A stretch of DNA of 45,013 bases from NCBI GenBank assembly GCA_020721865.1, contig DYLW01000021.1:1-45013 (forward strand), given 5' to 3'. The stretch's first letter is position 1; every line of letters begins with the position of its first letter. Below are positions 37,769-45,013 of this stretch, piece by piece. Below the pieces are notes generated by a model. That model was not told where the DNA came from and did no database searches. It saw nothing but the letters and a program-made list of their open reading frames with translations. This stretch comes from Leptospira biflexa (GTDB lineage Bacteria > Spirochaetota > Leptospiria > Turneriellales > DYLW01). The position numbers were made by a program, and so were the translations under genes.

Positions 37769-39166
37769 ATGAATGATTATAAAGTAGCGGACATCAACCT
37801 GGCCGATTTTGGTCGCAAAGAGCTGATTCTGGCGGAGAAAGAGATGCCGGGGCTGATGGCGGTCAGAGAAAAATTTGGAAAAGAAAAGCCATTAAAAGGA
37901 GCTAAAATTACCGGTTCCCTGCACATGACCATCCAGACCGCCGTCCTGATTGAAACTCTGGTGGAGCTGGGAGCGAATGTACGCTGGGCATCCTGCAACA
38001 TTTTTTCCACCCAGGACCATGCCGCTGCTGCCATCGCCAAAGCCGGAATCCCGGTTTTTGCCTGGAAAGGGGAAACTTTGGAAGAATACTGGTGGGCATT
38101 GGAAAGAGCTCTGCTATTCCCCGATGGTTCCGGACCGGATTTGATTGTGGATGACGGTGGAGACGCCACCCTTTTTATCCATAAAGGGGTAGCAGCCGAA
38201 AAAAATCCGGCCATGCTGGATAAATCCACCGGAAATAAAGAATTGGATATTGTTTACGCATTATTAAAAAAATCCATAAAAGAAGATGCCCAAAGATGGA
38301 CCAGAATTGCGGCAAAAATAAAAGGGGTTTCCGAGGAGACCACCACGGGAGTCCACCGCCTGTACCAGATGCAGGAGAGAAATGAGCTTTTATTCCCCGC
38401 CATCAATGTGAATGATTCCGTCACCAAATCCAAGTTTGACAATCTGTATGGTTGCCGGGAATCCCTCATTGACGGTATACGCCGGGGAACAGATCTTATG
38501 ATTTCCGGGAAAGTGGCTGTGATCTGCGGATACGGAGATGTGGGGAAAGGGTCCGCCCAATCCCTACGCAATGCCGGTGCCCGGGTTCTCATCACGGAAA
38601 TTGATCCCATAAACGCACTGCAGGCGGCCATGGAAGGCTACGAGGTAACTTTGCTGGAGGATGCGATACCGGAGGCGGATATTTATGTGACCACCACCGG
38701 AAACACAGACATTATCCGGATTGACCACATGGAGAAGATGAAGGACCATGCTGTGGTAGCCAACATCGGCCATTTTGACAATGAAATCCAGGTGGAAAAA
38801 CTGGTGGAATATCCTGGCATCCGCCATCAGAATATCAAACCGCAGGTGGATAAATACACTTTTCCGGATGGCCATTCCATTATCCTGCTTTCGGAAGGCC
38901 GGCTGGTGAATCTGGGCAACGCCATGGGCCACCCCTCCTTTGTGATGAGTGCATCCTTCACCAACCAGACACTGGCCCAGATGGATCTGTGGAAAAACAA
39001 CTATGAAGTGGGAGTTTACCGCCTTTCCAAGAAATTAGACGAGGAAGTGGCACGTCTGCATCTGGGCAAACTGGGGGTGAAACTCACTCGTTTAACCCAG
39101 AAACAGGCGGAATATCTGGGCGTTCCAGTGGAAGGGCCCTATAAGGCGGAACACTACCGCTATTAA
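37769..39166 (+). CDS. ahcY: Adenosylhomocysteinase
   Basis: Splits S-adenosylhomocysteine into adenosine and homocysteine, which removes the inhibitor left by methyltransferases and feeds methionine recycling. The 465-residue length is usual for bacteria. NAD-binding [20 protein letters not shown] (about 253-272) is intact, and other signatures are [67 protein letters not shown] and the C-terminal KAEHYRY. AAGGAA precedes the ATG. It has its own promoter-like sequence and no partner within 100 bases. Confidence 0.97.
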   Translation: MNDYKVADINLADFGRKELILAEKEMPGLMAVREKFGKEKPLKGAKITGSLHMTIQTAVLIETLVELGANVRWASCNIFSTQDHAAAAIAKAGIPVFAWKGETLEEYWWALERALLFPDGSGPDLIVDDGGDATLFIHKGVAAEKNPAMLDKSTGNKELDIVYALLKKSIKEDAQRWTRIAAKIKGVSEETTTGVHRLYQMQERNELLFPAINVNDSVTKSKFDNLYGCRESLIDGIRRGTDLMISGKVAVICGYGDVGKGSAQSLRNAGARVLITEIDPINALQAAMEGYEVTLLEDAIPEADIYVTTTGNTDIIRIDHMEKMKDHAVVANIGHFDNEIQVEKLVEYPGIRHQNIKPQVDKYTFPDGHSIILLSEGRLVNLGNAMGHPSFVMSASFTNQTLAQMDLWKNNYEVGVYRLSKKLDEEVARLHLGKLGVKLTRLTQKQAEYLGVPVEGPYKAEHYRY

Positions 39167-39295
39167 ACGCATATCCCGCCCATTGTATGGGACAAGAGAA
39201 TTTTCCTTGACGAAATGGAAAATTTTTAGAATTTGTATAAAAAAATTGTCATACATCGTCGCATTGCGTTTGATGGTTACGGCGGATAGTTTTAT

Positions 39296-39302
39296 GGGGG
39301 GG
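39296..39302 (+). promoter_or_regulatory. Poly-G tract (seven G) in the ribosome-binding position of exbB
   Basis: Seven G residues end two bases before the exbB ATG at 39305. The layout G tract, AT, ATG is the same as at 3829-3840. It could act as ribosome site and could slip in length, so it may set the expression level of the whole transport operon. Confidence 0.45.
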
Positions 39303-39304
39303 AT

Positions 39305-39994
39305 ATGAGAAAATCAGTAAATGCCGGAAGGGTGGCGATTTTTGCAGCCATATTGATCATCAGCAGTATTGCCTACGCACAGGATAAGCCGGCAGAGGGA
39401 GTCCCAAAACCAGTGCCTTCAACTACAGAGGGCAAGGCTTCCTCCGGAGAATCTCTCTATGATACGGTAAAATCGGGTGGGGCAATGATGATCCCGATCC
39501 TGGCCATTGGTGTATTTGCCATGACAATCATCATAGAAAGAAGCATCTTTTATCTTAAATCCGGGATGTATTCGCGGAAAATTCTGGCAGGATATTTATC
39601 CCAAAAAGCATCCGCTTCCGGTGCAAAATACAAGGAAGAGATGGAAGCGGAACTGCGGGGAGAGACCCAGATTTATGTGAACCGCATGGAGAAAGGTCTG
39701 GCCCTTCTGAATGGTCTGGGGAATATTGCCCCCATTCTGGGATTTCTGGGGACAGTTATTGGTATGATTGACGCGTTTGCCGCCATCGCTGCCGCAACCA
39801 CAGTAAACGCAAAAGTGGTAGCGGTGGGAATACAGGTGGCCCTGGTGACCACCGCCGGTGGGCTTATGGTTGCCGCCCCTGCCATTATAGCCTATAGTTT
39901 TTTTCTCCACTTGGTACAGCGGATATATTCCGGTGCGGAAGAAGAAATCGCAGAAAAAATAAAAGATTTACCCAGATTATCTTCAGCGGAATAA
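39305..39994 (+). CDS. exbB: ExbB/TolQ-type proton channel subunit
   Basis: A 229-residue inner-membrane protein. An N-terminal signal-like segment (VAIFAAILIISSIAYAQ) and a short linker precede the first channel helix (MMIPILAIGVFAMTIIIERS, about 60-80). Two more helices follow (LGNIAPILGFLGTVIGMIDA and the one around VGIQVALVTTAGGLMVAAPA), which carry the MotA/TolQ/ExbB hallmark with its proline and threonine. It uses the proton motive force with ExbD to drive TonB. It is the first gene of a seven-gene transport operon. The signal-like leader is an addition found in many ExbB proteins of non-enteric bacteria. Confidence 0.9.
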   Translation: MRKSVNAGRVAIFAAILIISSIAYAQDKPAEGVPKPVPSTTEGKASSGESLYDTVKSGGAMMIPILAIGVFAMTIIIERSIFYLKSGMYSRKILAGYLSQKASASGAKYKEEMEAELRGETQIYVNRMEKGLALLNGLGNIAPILGFLGTVIGMIDAFAAIAAATTVNAKVVAVGIQVALVTTAGGLMVAAPAIIAYSFFLHLVQRIYSGAEEEIAEKIKDLPRLSSAE

Positions 39995-40004
39995 CGGCGG
40001 GTAT

Positions 40005-40442
40005 ATGCCACTCTCCAAAAAAAATCTGGCCTCCCAATATTACCGGAAAAATAACCTATTTCGCAGGAATGTGAATGCACCGGGTGAGTTTTCATCCATG
40101 GCGGATCTGGCTTTTTTACTGCTCATCTTTTTTATTGTGACGGCGTCCTTTGTGTTACGCCAGGGGGTTTTTCTTTCGCTGCCCACCAATGCCGCATCGG
40201 TCAAGGTGGATGCTAAAAATCTTCTGGAAGTATATCCGGAGAACCAGGGATATATGGTGGAAGGGAAGGTTATCCAGAGACCCGAACTGTTGAAAATTAT
40301 CGAGGAGAGAAAGCAGCGTAATAAGGACACCATCATGGTGATTTATATGAAACCCCATATACCCTATGACCGACTGGTGGACACCCTGAGTGCGGCAAAA
40401 GAAAAAAAGTTGCATAAAATTTCCCTGAAAGACTATAGATAG
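40005..40442 (+). CDS. exbD: ExbD/TolR-type protein, first copy
   Basis: A 145-residue protein with one N-terminal membrane helix (MADLAFLLLIFFIVTASFV, about 32-50) that holds the essential proton-binding Asp in its start (MADLA). The remainder is a periplasmic ExbD domain (PHIPYDRLVDTLSAAKEKKL is the conserved end). It sits ten bases after exbB. The presence of two ExbD copies with different periplasmic domains next to each other is common in non-enteric TonB operons; they may form mixed ExbD dimers in the ExbB pentamer. Confidence 0.9.
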   Translation: MPLSKKNLASQYYRKNNLFRRNVNAPGEFSSMADLAFLLLIFFIVTASFVLRQGVFLSLPTNAASVKVDAKNLLEVYPENQGYMVEGKVIQRPELLKIIEERKQRNKDTIMVIYMKPHIPYDRLVDTLSAAKEKKLHKISLKDYR

Positions 40443-40459
40443 ATGAACGGAATACGAAT

Positions 40460-40867
40460 ATGAATAGTTTTCTTGCAAAAATCAAGGTTGTATCCAGTGG
40501 GGTCGCAATGGCGGATCTGGCAATGCTCCTGCTTATTTTCTTCATGACCTCCACCACGTCAGAACCCCCCAAGGGGGTGGAAGTCAAACTCCCCAAAGCC
40601 CAAACAGAGGGAGCTGAACAGGATTCCTTCTATATCTCTATATCCGCTGACGGAAAATACTATTTTGAATCCAGAGAGGTGGATCTGGATGAAATCTCTG
40701 ATAACCTTGCCATGCGATCCGGGGAAAAAGACCGGATTATTTCCATCACCGCAGATAAAAATCTTCCCTATGAAAAAATCCAGAAACTGCTGGATATCCT
40801 GAAATCCCATGAATTTTTGAATGTGGTTTTTATGGCCGAACCCAAACCAGAGGGGAGGTCTCCATGA
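40460..40867 (+). CDS. exbD: ExbD/TolR-type protein, second copy
   Basis: A 135-residue protein with the same layout as the first copy: a basic N-terminus, one membrane helix with Asp (MADLAMLLLIFFMTST, about 18-33), then the periplasmic part (KGVEVKLPKA, DKNLPYEKIQKLLDILKSHE). It is 17 bases downstream of the first copy and overlaps tonB by four bases (ATGA), so tonB is translationally coupled. Its sequence beyond the helix differs clearly from the first copy, so the pair is not a recent duplication. Confidence 0.9.
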   Translation: MNSFLAKIKVVSSGVAMADLAMLLLIFFMTSTTSEPPKGVEVKLPKAQTEGAEQDSFYISISADGKYYFESREVDLDEISDNLAMRSGEKDRIISITADKNLPYEKIQKLLDILKSHEFLNVVFMAEPKPEGRSP

Positions 40868-41469
40868 GCATAATCCGGTATTATGACCAAAATCCATATC
40901 TGTTTTCTTTTGTTTTTTCTATTCTGATAACGCTGGTCTTTCTTTTTTATTCCCCCCCCCTGGAAATTGAAGAAGATACCAATATGAGCGAAAATCTGCA
41001 GATTGTCAATATTGATACTATGGAAGCCCCCAGGAGGATTGTGAAAAAAAGCATTTCCACGGAAGAAGGGGAAACATCGGACGAAGCCACAACGGAAAGA
41101 GCACGGGGAACTTCTGATCTGTCAGATGCGGTAGATTTATCATTTTACCCCAACATCGCTCCGCCCAAACCCATCGGCAAACTAAAGAAAATTTATCCCA
41201 AATCGGCAAGGGATATGGGCATAGAGGCCACGCTGTATGTGGAAATCTTTATTTCTCCCTCCGGAAAGGTTCTGGACGTTACCATAAAGGGAACCAGGCT
41301 GAATAAAGATGTACCCCCGGAAATTTATGGACAGATTATTGCGGATTTTTCCCGTGCGGCCAGAAACACCCTTATGAGTGCCCGTTTTACCCCGCCGGTC
41401 ATTCAAGGGAAAAAAGTTCCCGTTAAAATGGAAATGCCATTGCGGTATTATATGGATGTTCAGGAATGA
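40864..41469 (+). CDS. tonB: TonB-family energy transducer
   Basis: A 201-residue protein that links the ExbBD motor to the outer-membrane receptor. An N-terminal anchor (FSFVFSILITLVFLFYSPP, about 13-31) is followed by an acidic and basic spacer with few prolines (unlike E. coli TonB), and a C-terminal TonB domain of about 85 residues (KIYPKSARDMGIEATLYVEI, SPSGKVLDVTIKGT, ARFTPPVIQGKKVPVKMEMP). The last motif, V-x-M-x-x-P-x-R-Y, is the usual end of the domain. It starts within the second exbD and is followed by the receptor after 16 bases. Confidence 0.9.
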   Translation: MSIIRYYDQNPYLFSFVFSILITLVFLFYSPPLEIEEDTNMSENLQIVNIDTMEAPRRIVKKSISTEEGETSDEATTERARGTSDLSDAVDLSFYPNIAPPKPIGKLKKIYPKSARDMGIEATLYVEIFISPSGKVLDVTIKGTRLNKDVPPEIYGQIIADFSRAARNTLMSARFTPPVIQGKKVPVKMEMPLRYYMDVQE

Positions 41470-41485
41470 ACGGAAAGGAGATTTT

Positions 41486-43981
41486 ATGAAAGGAATCAAC
41501 AAATTTGGAGAAAATATCCTGGTCATCATCAGTCTGGCCTTTGTTTCTCTGGAATATCTTCCCGCCCAGGCATCCTCTTCCCTTTCCGGCCGGGTGTACC
41601 GGAGTTACGACAGGCGTCCGCTGGACATGGGCAGCGTAGTGGTTCTGGAAGCCCAAAGGAAAAGCAATATCAATCCGGACGGGACATATTCTATTGGGAA
41701 TCTGGATGCTGGGCAGTACACGGTTCTGGTAAATTCCCCCGGCTTTGTGCGGGTGGAAAAAAAGGTGACTGTCACCATGGCCACCAGAATGGACTTTTAT
41801 CTGAACACCTCCAAAATCCAGGGCGAGGCGTTGAGAATTGAAGGGAAAAGAGAGATCCAGAAAATCGGGCGGTATACCATGACTGTGGAGGATATGAAGG
41901 AAGTCCCCGGCTCTTTTGGGGATGCCCTGAACGCCCTCACTTCCATGCCCGGTATTATGCGTACCAATGGATTTGTGGGTCCCATGATCATCCGGGGAAT
42001 GGATGACCAGTTTAACCGCTATTATATTGACGGTATTCCCGTACACACTCCCTACCACTTTGGAGGTCTTCATGCGATCATCAACAGCGACCTGATGGAT
42101 GAGATCGACGTATTTTCCTCTGCAGCACCGGCCTCTTACGGACAGGTGAATGCGGCCATTATTTCCATCAACACAATTGATTCTGTGAAAGAATTTGGCG
42201 GTTATGCCGAGGTCAACGCATTCAGCTCCAATGCTCTCATAAAGACACCACTTTATTGGAAAAACCCCGCCCCTTCGTATTATGACAATCCGGAAAATAA
42301 GCCCAAAGCGGATGGATACTGGATTGTCTCCGGACGTTATTCCTATTTCAGTCTGATTATCCCCACGGTGGTTGAAATCCTGAGCGATAACCAGGCGGAA
42401 GTGGTTCCGGAGTATTATGATTACCAGGCAAAAGGGAAATATTACCTGAACAAAGATCATTCCGTATCCGTGCTGGTGATGGGGAGCAAGGATTACATCA
42501 AAGTCATTAACAAATTCAGAGATGAAAACCGCAAAGAAGCCGTGGAAAAAGGACTGGATCCCCTGGTTTTTGGGGCGGAATTCAACCAGGATTCTTTCTT
42601 TCAGGGTTATGGCCTTTATTATAATTTTCACCCATCGGACAGATTGAAGAATACGGTGATCAGTTATGCTTCTCTCACGGATTATCATCTTTTTGCGACC
42701 CTGCCCAAATCCTTCTGGTTGAAAGACCTTTATACGGATAACAAACCCTATATCTATGGGGTAAAAAATGAAACGGTTTGGGAATGGTATGAGGATCATG
42801 CCAAACTGGATGCCGGGGTGGGTTATGAATTCTACCAGTTTACCTCCAGTTCCAAATCTCTGATACCCAAAACGTTTCTTTACACCCTCCCGGATTTCAA
42901 TGATCCCAACCAGTTTGATACCATTTATACAAATAAAGTTACCTATAACGGACTTGTGCATGGCTATGCGGAAAATATATTCACCTTTGGCGGTTTGAAG
43001 GTGGTTCCGGGAGTCCGGGCGGATTTGACGGAACGCACTAAAAATACCACCGTGGATTACCGGGGAAGAGCTTCCTATGATTTCCCCACAGAAACCACTC
43101 TGTCCGTGGCTTATGGAACCTATTCTTCCGATCTCATTATCAATCCATATTATTTCAACAATACTCCGGCTCTTGCAGAAAAAGGCGATGAGCATATAAA
43201 AGCTATCCGTGGAATCCATCGGGTGGCGGGAGTGGAACAGAAAATTTCGCTTTTTGCCGTAAAAGTGGAAGGATTCCAGAATAATTTCTATGATATGCTC
43301 ACCACATATCCTTATTGTACGGACGGCTCCCCTCCCAATTCGGACAGCACCTGTAATACCGGAGAATGGCGTCCAGGATACTATACGGCAAAATGGGAAA
43401 CCGAGGGTATAGAGGTATTGATCCGCAAAGACCGGGAAACCGGCTCAAAGGATTTTTTTGGCTGGATCAGTTATTCCTATGCAAAATCCCGCTTCACCAG
43501 CGGTCTTCCGGAAAATCTGGACTCCGAGGGAAGCAAATGGTTTGATTCTTATTATGACCGCCGCCATTCGGTAAAACTCATCGTCGGATATATAAGTGGA
43601 AACCATAAATTCAGCGGAAAATTTCAGTTATACACATCTTTTCCGTATACTCCCATTGTGGGTTCCACCCTGGATACCGCCTATGAGGCCACTAAAGATC
43701 CCACCTACCCATCCCGTTATATTCCTGTGGATGGGGATTTGAATTCCAAAAGGTTTGGCATCAACCACCAGTTGGATGTGCGGTATTCCTATTCCAATGT
43801 GCATGAATGGGGAAAAATCAGTTTCTATATTGAGTTTCTGAATGTGTACAACCATGCGTTCAAAGGAAGCCAAAACTGGAATTATGACCAGCCCTATTCA
43901 TCCGCCAATCCGCAAATAGAGGCATCCGGCGGTCTGTTTGATTCCATTATACCGAACTTTGGTGTTGAAGTAAAATTTTAA
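41486..43981 (+). CDS. TonB-dependent outer-membrane receptor with N-terminal carboxypeptidase-like domain
   Basis: An 831-residue receptor. The ATG at 41486 follows AAAGGAG by five bases and opens a signal peptide (ILVIISLAFVSLEYLPAQA); a start further upstream lies inside tonB and is rejected. Residues about 30-110 form a carboxypeptidase regulatory-like beta-domain (SGRVYRSYDRRPLDMGSVVV, YSIGNLDAGQYTVLVNSPGF). The plug domain (about 130-230) shows GDALNALTSMPGIMR, IIRGMDDQFNRYYIDGIPVH and SSAAPASYGQVNAAIISINT. The rest is a barrel and ends in NFGVEVKF, with a terminal Phe. The substrate cannot be told; iron chelate, cobalamin or a polymer are all possible. No Fur-like site or siderophore gene is adjacent. 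Confidence 0.93.
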   Translation: MKGINKFGENILVIISLAFVSLEYLPAQASSSLSGRVYRSYDRRPLDMGSVVVLEAQRKSNINPDGTYSIGNLDAGQYTVLVNSPGFVRVEKKVTVTMATRMDFYLNTSKIQGEALRIEGKREIQKIGRYTMTVEDMKEVPGSFGDALNALTSMPGIMRTNGFVGPMIIRGMDDQFNRYYIDGIPVHTPYHFGGLHAIINSDLMDEIDVFSSAAPASYGQVNAAIISINTIDSVKEFGGYAEVNAFSSNALIKTPLYWKNPAPSYYDNPENKPKADGYWIVSGRYSYFSLIIPTVVEILSDNQAEVVPEYYDYQAKGKYYLNKDHSVSVLVMGSKDYIKVINKFRDENRKEAVEKGLDPLVFGAEFNQDSFFQGYGLYYNFHPSDRLKNTVISYASLTDYHLFATLPKSFWLKDLYTDNKPYIYGVKNETVWEWYEDHAKLDAGVGYEFYQFTSSSKSLIPKTFLYTLPDFNDPNQFDTIYTNKVTYNGLVHGYAENIFTFGGLKVVPGVRADLTERTKNTTVDYRGRASYDFPTETTLSVAYGTYSSDLIINPYYFNNTPALAEKGDEHIKAIRGIHRVAGVEQKISLFAVKVEGFQNNFYDMLTTYPYCTDGSPPNSDSTCNTGEWRPGYYTAKWETEGIEVLIRKDRETGSKDFFGWISYSYAKSRFTSGLPENLDSEGSKWFDSYYDRRHSVKLIVGYISGNHKFSGKFQLYTSFPYTPIVGSTLDTAYEATKDPTYPSRYIPVDGDLNSKRFGINHQLDVRYSYSNVHEWGKISFYIEFLNVYNHAFKGSQNWNYDQPYSSANPQIEASGGLFDSIIPNFGVEVKF

Positions 43982-44007
43982 TAAATGTATCAAGAAAAGG
44001 AGATTTT

Positions 44008-44364
44008 ATGAAAAAAAGAATAATCCCGGCTTTTGCCCTTGTTCTGGGGTTTGCATTTTCCTGTGTGAGTCCACGCGGAGTAGCGGTTTCCAATATTCCG
44101 GTGAATCCAGAGCAGATTGAAAAAAATCTGGGGCGGACGGAAGCGACGGACAAGGCCTGGCATATTTTTATGATTCCTCTCAAGCGTCCGGATATTGCCC
44201 GTGCCATTGAAAAAGGTGTACAGTCCAAAGAGGGAGATGCCATGATCAATATCCAGCTTTATGAAAAGAATATCAATTTTATTCTTTTTGGATGTACTTC
44301 CGCTGTGGTCACCGGCGAAGTGGTTAAGCTAAAGAAAAATGAACCCCCGGCAACAAAGAAATAA
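44008..44364 (+). CDS. Small lipoprotein, TRL-like
   Basis: A 118-residue protein with a lipoprotein signal peptide (MKKRIIPAFALVLGFAFSCV); Cys19 is the likely lipid-attachment residue. Its mature part begins SPRGVAVSNIPVNPEQIEKN and contains the pattern AIEKGVQSKEGDAMINIQLY and FGCTSAVVTGEVVKL, which resembles the small TRL-like lipoproteins of Gram-negative bacteria (an A-x-x-x-G-x-x-x-x-D helix followed by beta-strands). AAAGGAG lies seven bases before the ATG. It follows the receptor by 26 bases and is probably a periplasmic or outer-membrane accessory of the transport system. Its function is unknown. Confidence 0.75.
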   Translation: MKKRIIPAFALVLGFAFSCVSPRGVAVSNIPVNPEQIEKNLGRTEATDKAWHIFMIPLKRPDIARAIEKGVQSKEGDAMINIQLYEKNINFILFGCTSAVVTGEVVKLKKNEPPATKK

Positions 44365-44365
44365 C

Positions 44366-44737
44366 ATGGCAAAGCGATTTTTTTGGATTCTTCCCATTTT
44401 CTGGATTTTCCAAGGATGTGCCCTAACCAGCTATACCATTGGCGGGATAAAGCCTTCTGCCCGTCCCATGGAATCCATGGAGTATAAAACCAAAAAACCG
44501 GTGGAGCTGAAAGCCTCCAGTTTTGATCTTTTCTGGGTATGGACGGTGACCCCGCCGGCGGATATGAACCGGGCTTTTGATGCGTCTATGGCGGAACACG
44601 AGGCGGACAACTTTATCCAGGTGAGCTGGGTGGTGGAAAACCAATTCTGGCTGGTGGGTAATGTACACATTCTCCGGGTCAATGCCATCCCCATCCAATA
44701 TTTGGAGGAGGAAAGCCCATCGGCGGGATTGCAATAA
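44366..44737 (+). CDS. Small lipoprotein related in layout to the preceding one
   Basis: A 123-residue protein. ATG at 44366, one base after the previous stop, gives the signal peptide MAKRFFWILPIFWIFQGCAL with a lipoprotein Cys at 18; a start at 44339 lies inside the previous gene and has nothing to support it. The mature part shares the helix-then-strand layout of the neighbour: AFDASMAEHEADNFIQVSW, then NQFWLVGNVHILRVNAIPIQ, next to AIEKGVQSKEGDAMINIQLY and INFILFGCTSAVVTGEVVK there. The two may be diverged copies. No close family is known to me. The gene ends the transport operon. Confidence 0.72.
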   Translation: MAKRFFWILPIFWIFQGCALTSYTIGGIKPSARPMESMEYKTKKPVELKASSFDLFWVWTVTPPADMNRAFDASMAEHEADNFIQVSWVVENQFWLVGNVHILRVNAIPIQYLEEESPSAGLQ

Positions 44738-44744
44738 CCCGGAA

Positions 44745-45013
44745 TTAAAAGTGCTCTTTCTTTGTCTTAAAGAAAGACATGATACTCTGTAGTTCCATTG
44801 CCTGGGATGTGGATTCTTCTGCGGTGGAGGCCAGTTCCTCCGCTGATGTTGCGTTTTGCTCCACCACCGAATTCAGCTTCTGAACAGAGGCATTGATACT
44901 GTCTGCCCGTTCCGCCTGGTTGTTGCTGGCAGAGTTGATGGCACTGACCAGCTCTGCGGTTTTTTCAATTTCCGGAACCAGCTTCACCAGAAGATCCCCG
45001 GCTTCGTTGGCTA
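44745..45013 (-). CDS. Methyl-accepting chemotaxis protein, C-terminal part (cut by window edge)
   Basis: The last 88 residues of a chemoreceptor: the visible part reads PEIEKTAELVSAINSASNNQ, NASVQKLNSVVEQNATSAEE and ELASTAEESTSQAMELQSIM, then ends FFKTKKEHF. This is the second half of the long signalling coiled coil; the CheA/CheW-contact tip and the sensor domain lie beyond base 45013. The E-E-L-A-S-T-A-E-E segment is a common methylation-helix sequence. The frame is open to the window edge. The last residues end without a CheR-docking pentapeptide. It is convergent with the transport operon. Confidence 0.92.
   Translation of the reverse strand, partial: ANEAGDLLVKLVPEIEKTAELVSAINSASNNQAERADSINASVQKLNSVVEQNATSAEELASTAEESTSQAMELQSIMSFFKTKKEHF
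44756..44776. terminator. AT-rich hairpin between convergent genes
   Basis: CTTTCTTT and AAAGAAAG form a perfect 8-bp stem with a 5-base loop, inside the last codons of the chemotaxis gene and just after the transport operon. The stem is weak and lacks a T run on the plus strand, so a role as terminator is unsure. Confidence 0.25.

Noticed and set aside
39167..39304. A Fur box or strong sigma-70 promoter before exbB
   Set aside because: The TTGACG at 39207 has no -10 box at a usual distance, and no GATAATGATAATC-like palindrome is visible.
41423..43219. A 598-codon open frame on the minus strand inside the TonB-dependent receptor
   Set aside because: It lies fully antisense to a clear receptor, has no ribosome site, no recognisable domain and a low-complexity H/G/F/I composition typical of shadow frames.

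Overview
The window looks like a stretch of a spirochaete chromosome, most likely from the Leptospira side of the phylum. The reasons are a signal-peptide protein resembling the Leptospira DUF1554 surface family, a PurA with the P-loop variant GDEGKAK that I recall from Leptospira, a DciA-like gene directly in front of gyrB, large chemotaxis genes, and paired TPR and fibronectin-like envelope proteins. This is inference from sequence reading, not a database match.

Layout. Bases 1-704 are debris: the 3' end of an IS3-type transposase, then a collapsed hybrid histidine kinase, whose tail overlaps an intact GIY-YIG gene. Bases 1134-4121 hold a short gene, dut, an RNase J and a small protein with a poly-G leader. 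Bases 4166-10585 form a dense plus-strand run: pta-ackA (acetyl phosphate and ATP), a bifunctional-nuclease/UVR protein, an archaeal-looking radical SAM enzyme, then rpmI-rplT and a strong terminator at 10611-10640. On the minus strand, 19527 down to 10649 reads fibronectin-like/TPR protein, TPR protein, purA, pgsA, glmS, a sigma-like factor and an unknown protein, all closely spaced. Upstream of it, on the same strand, are an aldehyde dehydrogenase, cstA and an outer-membrane protein that seems to start with ATT inside the end of cstA.

Bases 24023-26013 are an accessory island: a frameshifted DUF1554-like secreted protein and two PIN-type toxin-antitoxin loci, each with one partner broken by a one-base shift. 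Bases 26161-32932 return to housekeeping genes: a PfkB-type kinase, dciA, gyrB, an HtrA protease, coaX and an LptF/LptG permease.

Bases 32907-37536 (minus) form a signalling block: a double-receiver PilZ protein, a CheY and a very large CheA that carries a CheC-like domain at its C-terminus. Bases 37769-39166 are ahcY. Bases 39305-44737 form one energised outer-membrane transport operon: exbB, two exbD, tonB, a TonB-dependent receptor and two small related lipoproteins. The window ends inside a methyl-accepting chemotaxis gene on the minus strand.

The most interesting items are the CheA-CheC fusion beside a c-di-GMP-type receiver protein, the radical SAM enzyme with a CX5CX2C cluster motif, the reciprocally broken toxin-antitoxin pair, the ATT start, and the poly-G leaders placed two bases before two start codons. 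There are no rRNA genes, tRNA genes or CRISPR arrays that I can see, and no gap between genes longer than about 210 bases.
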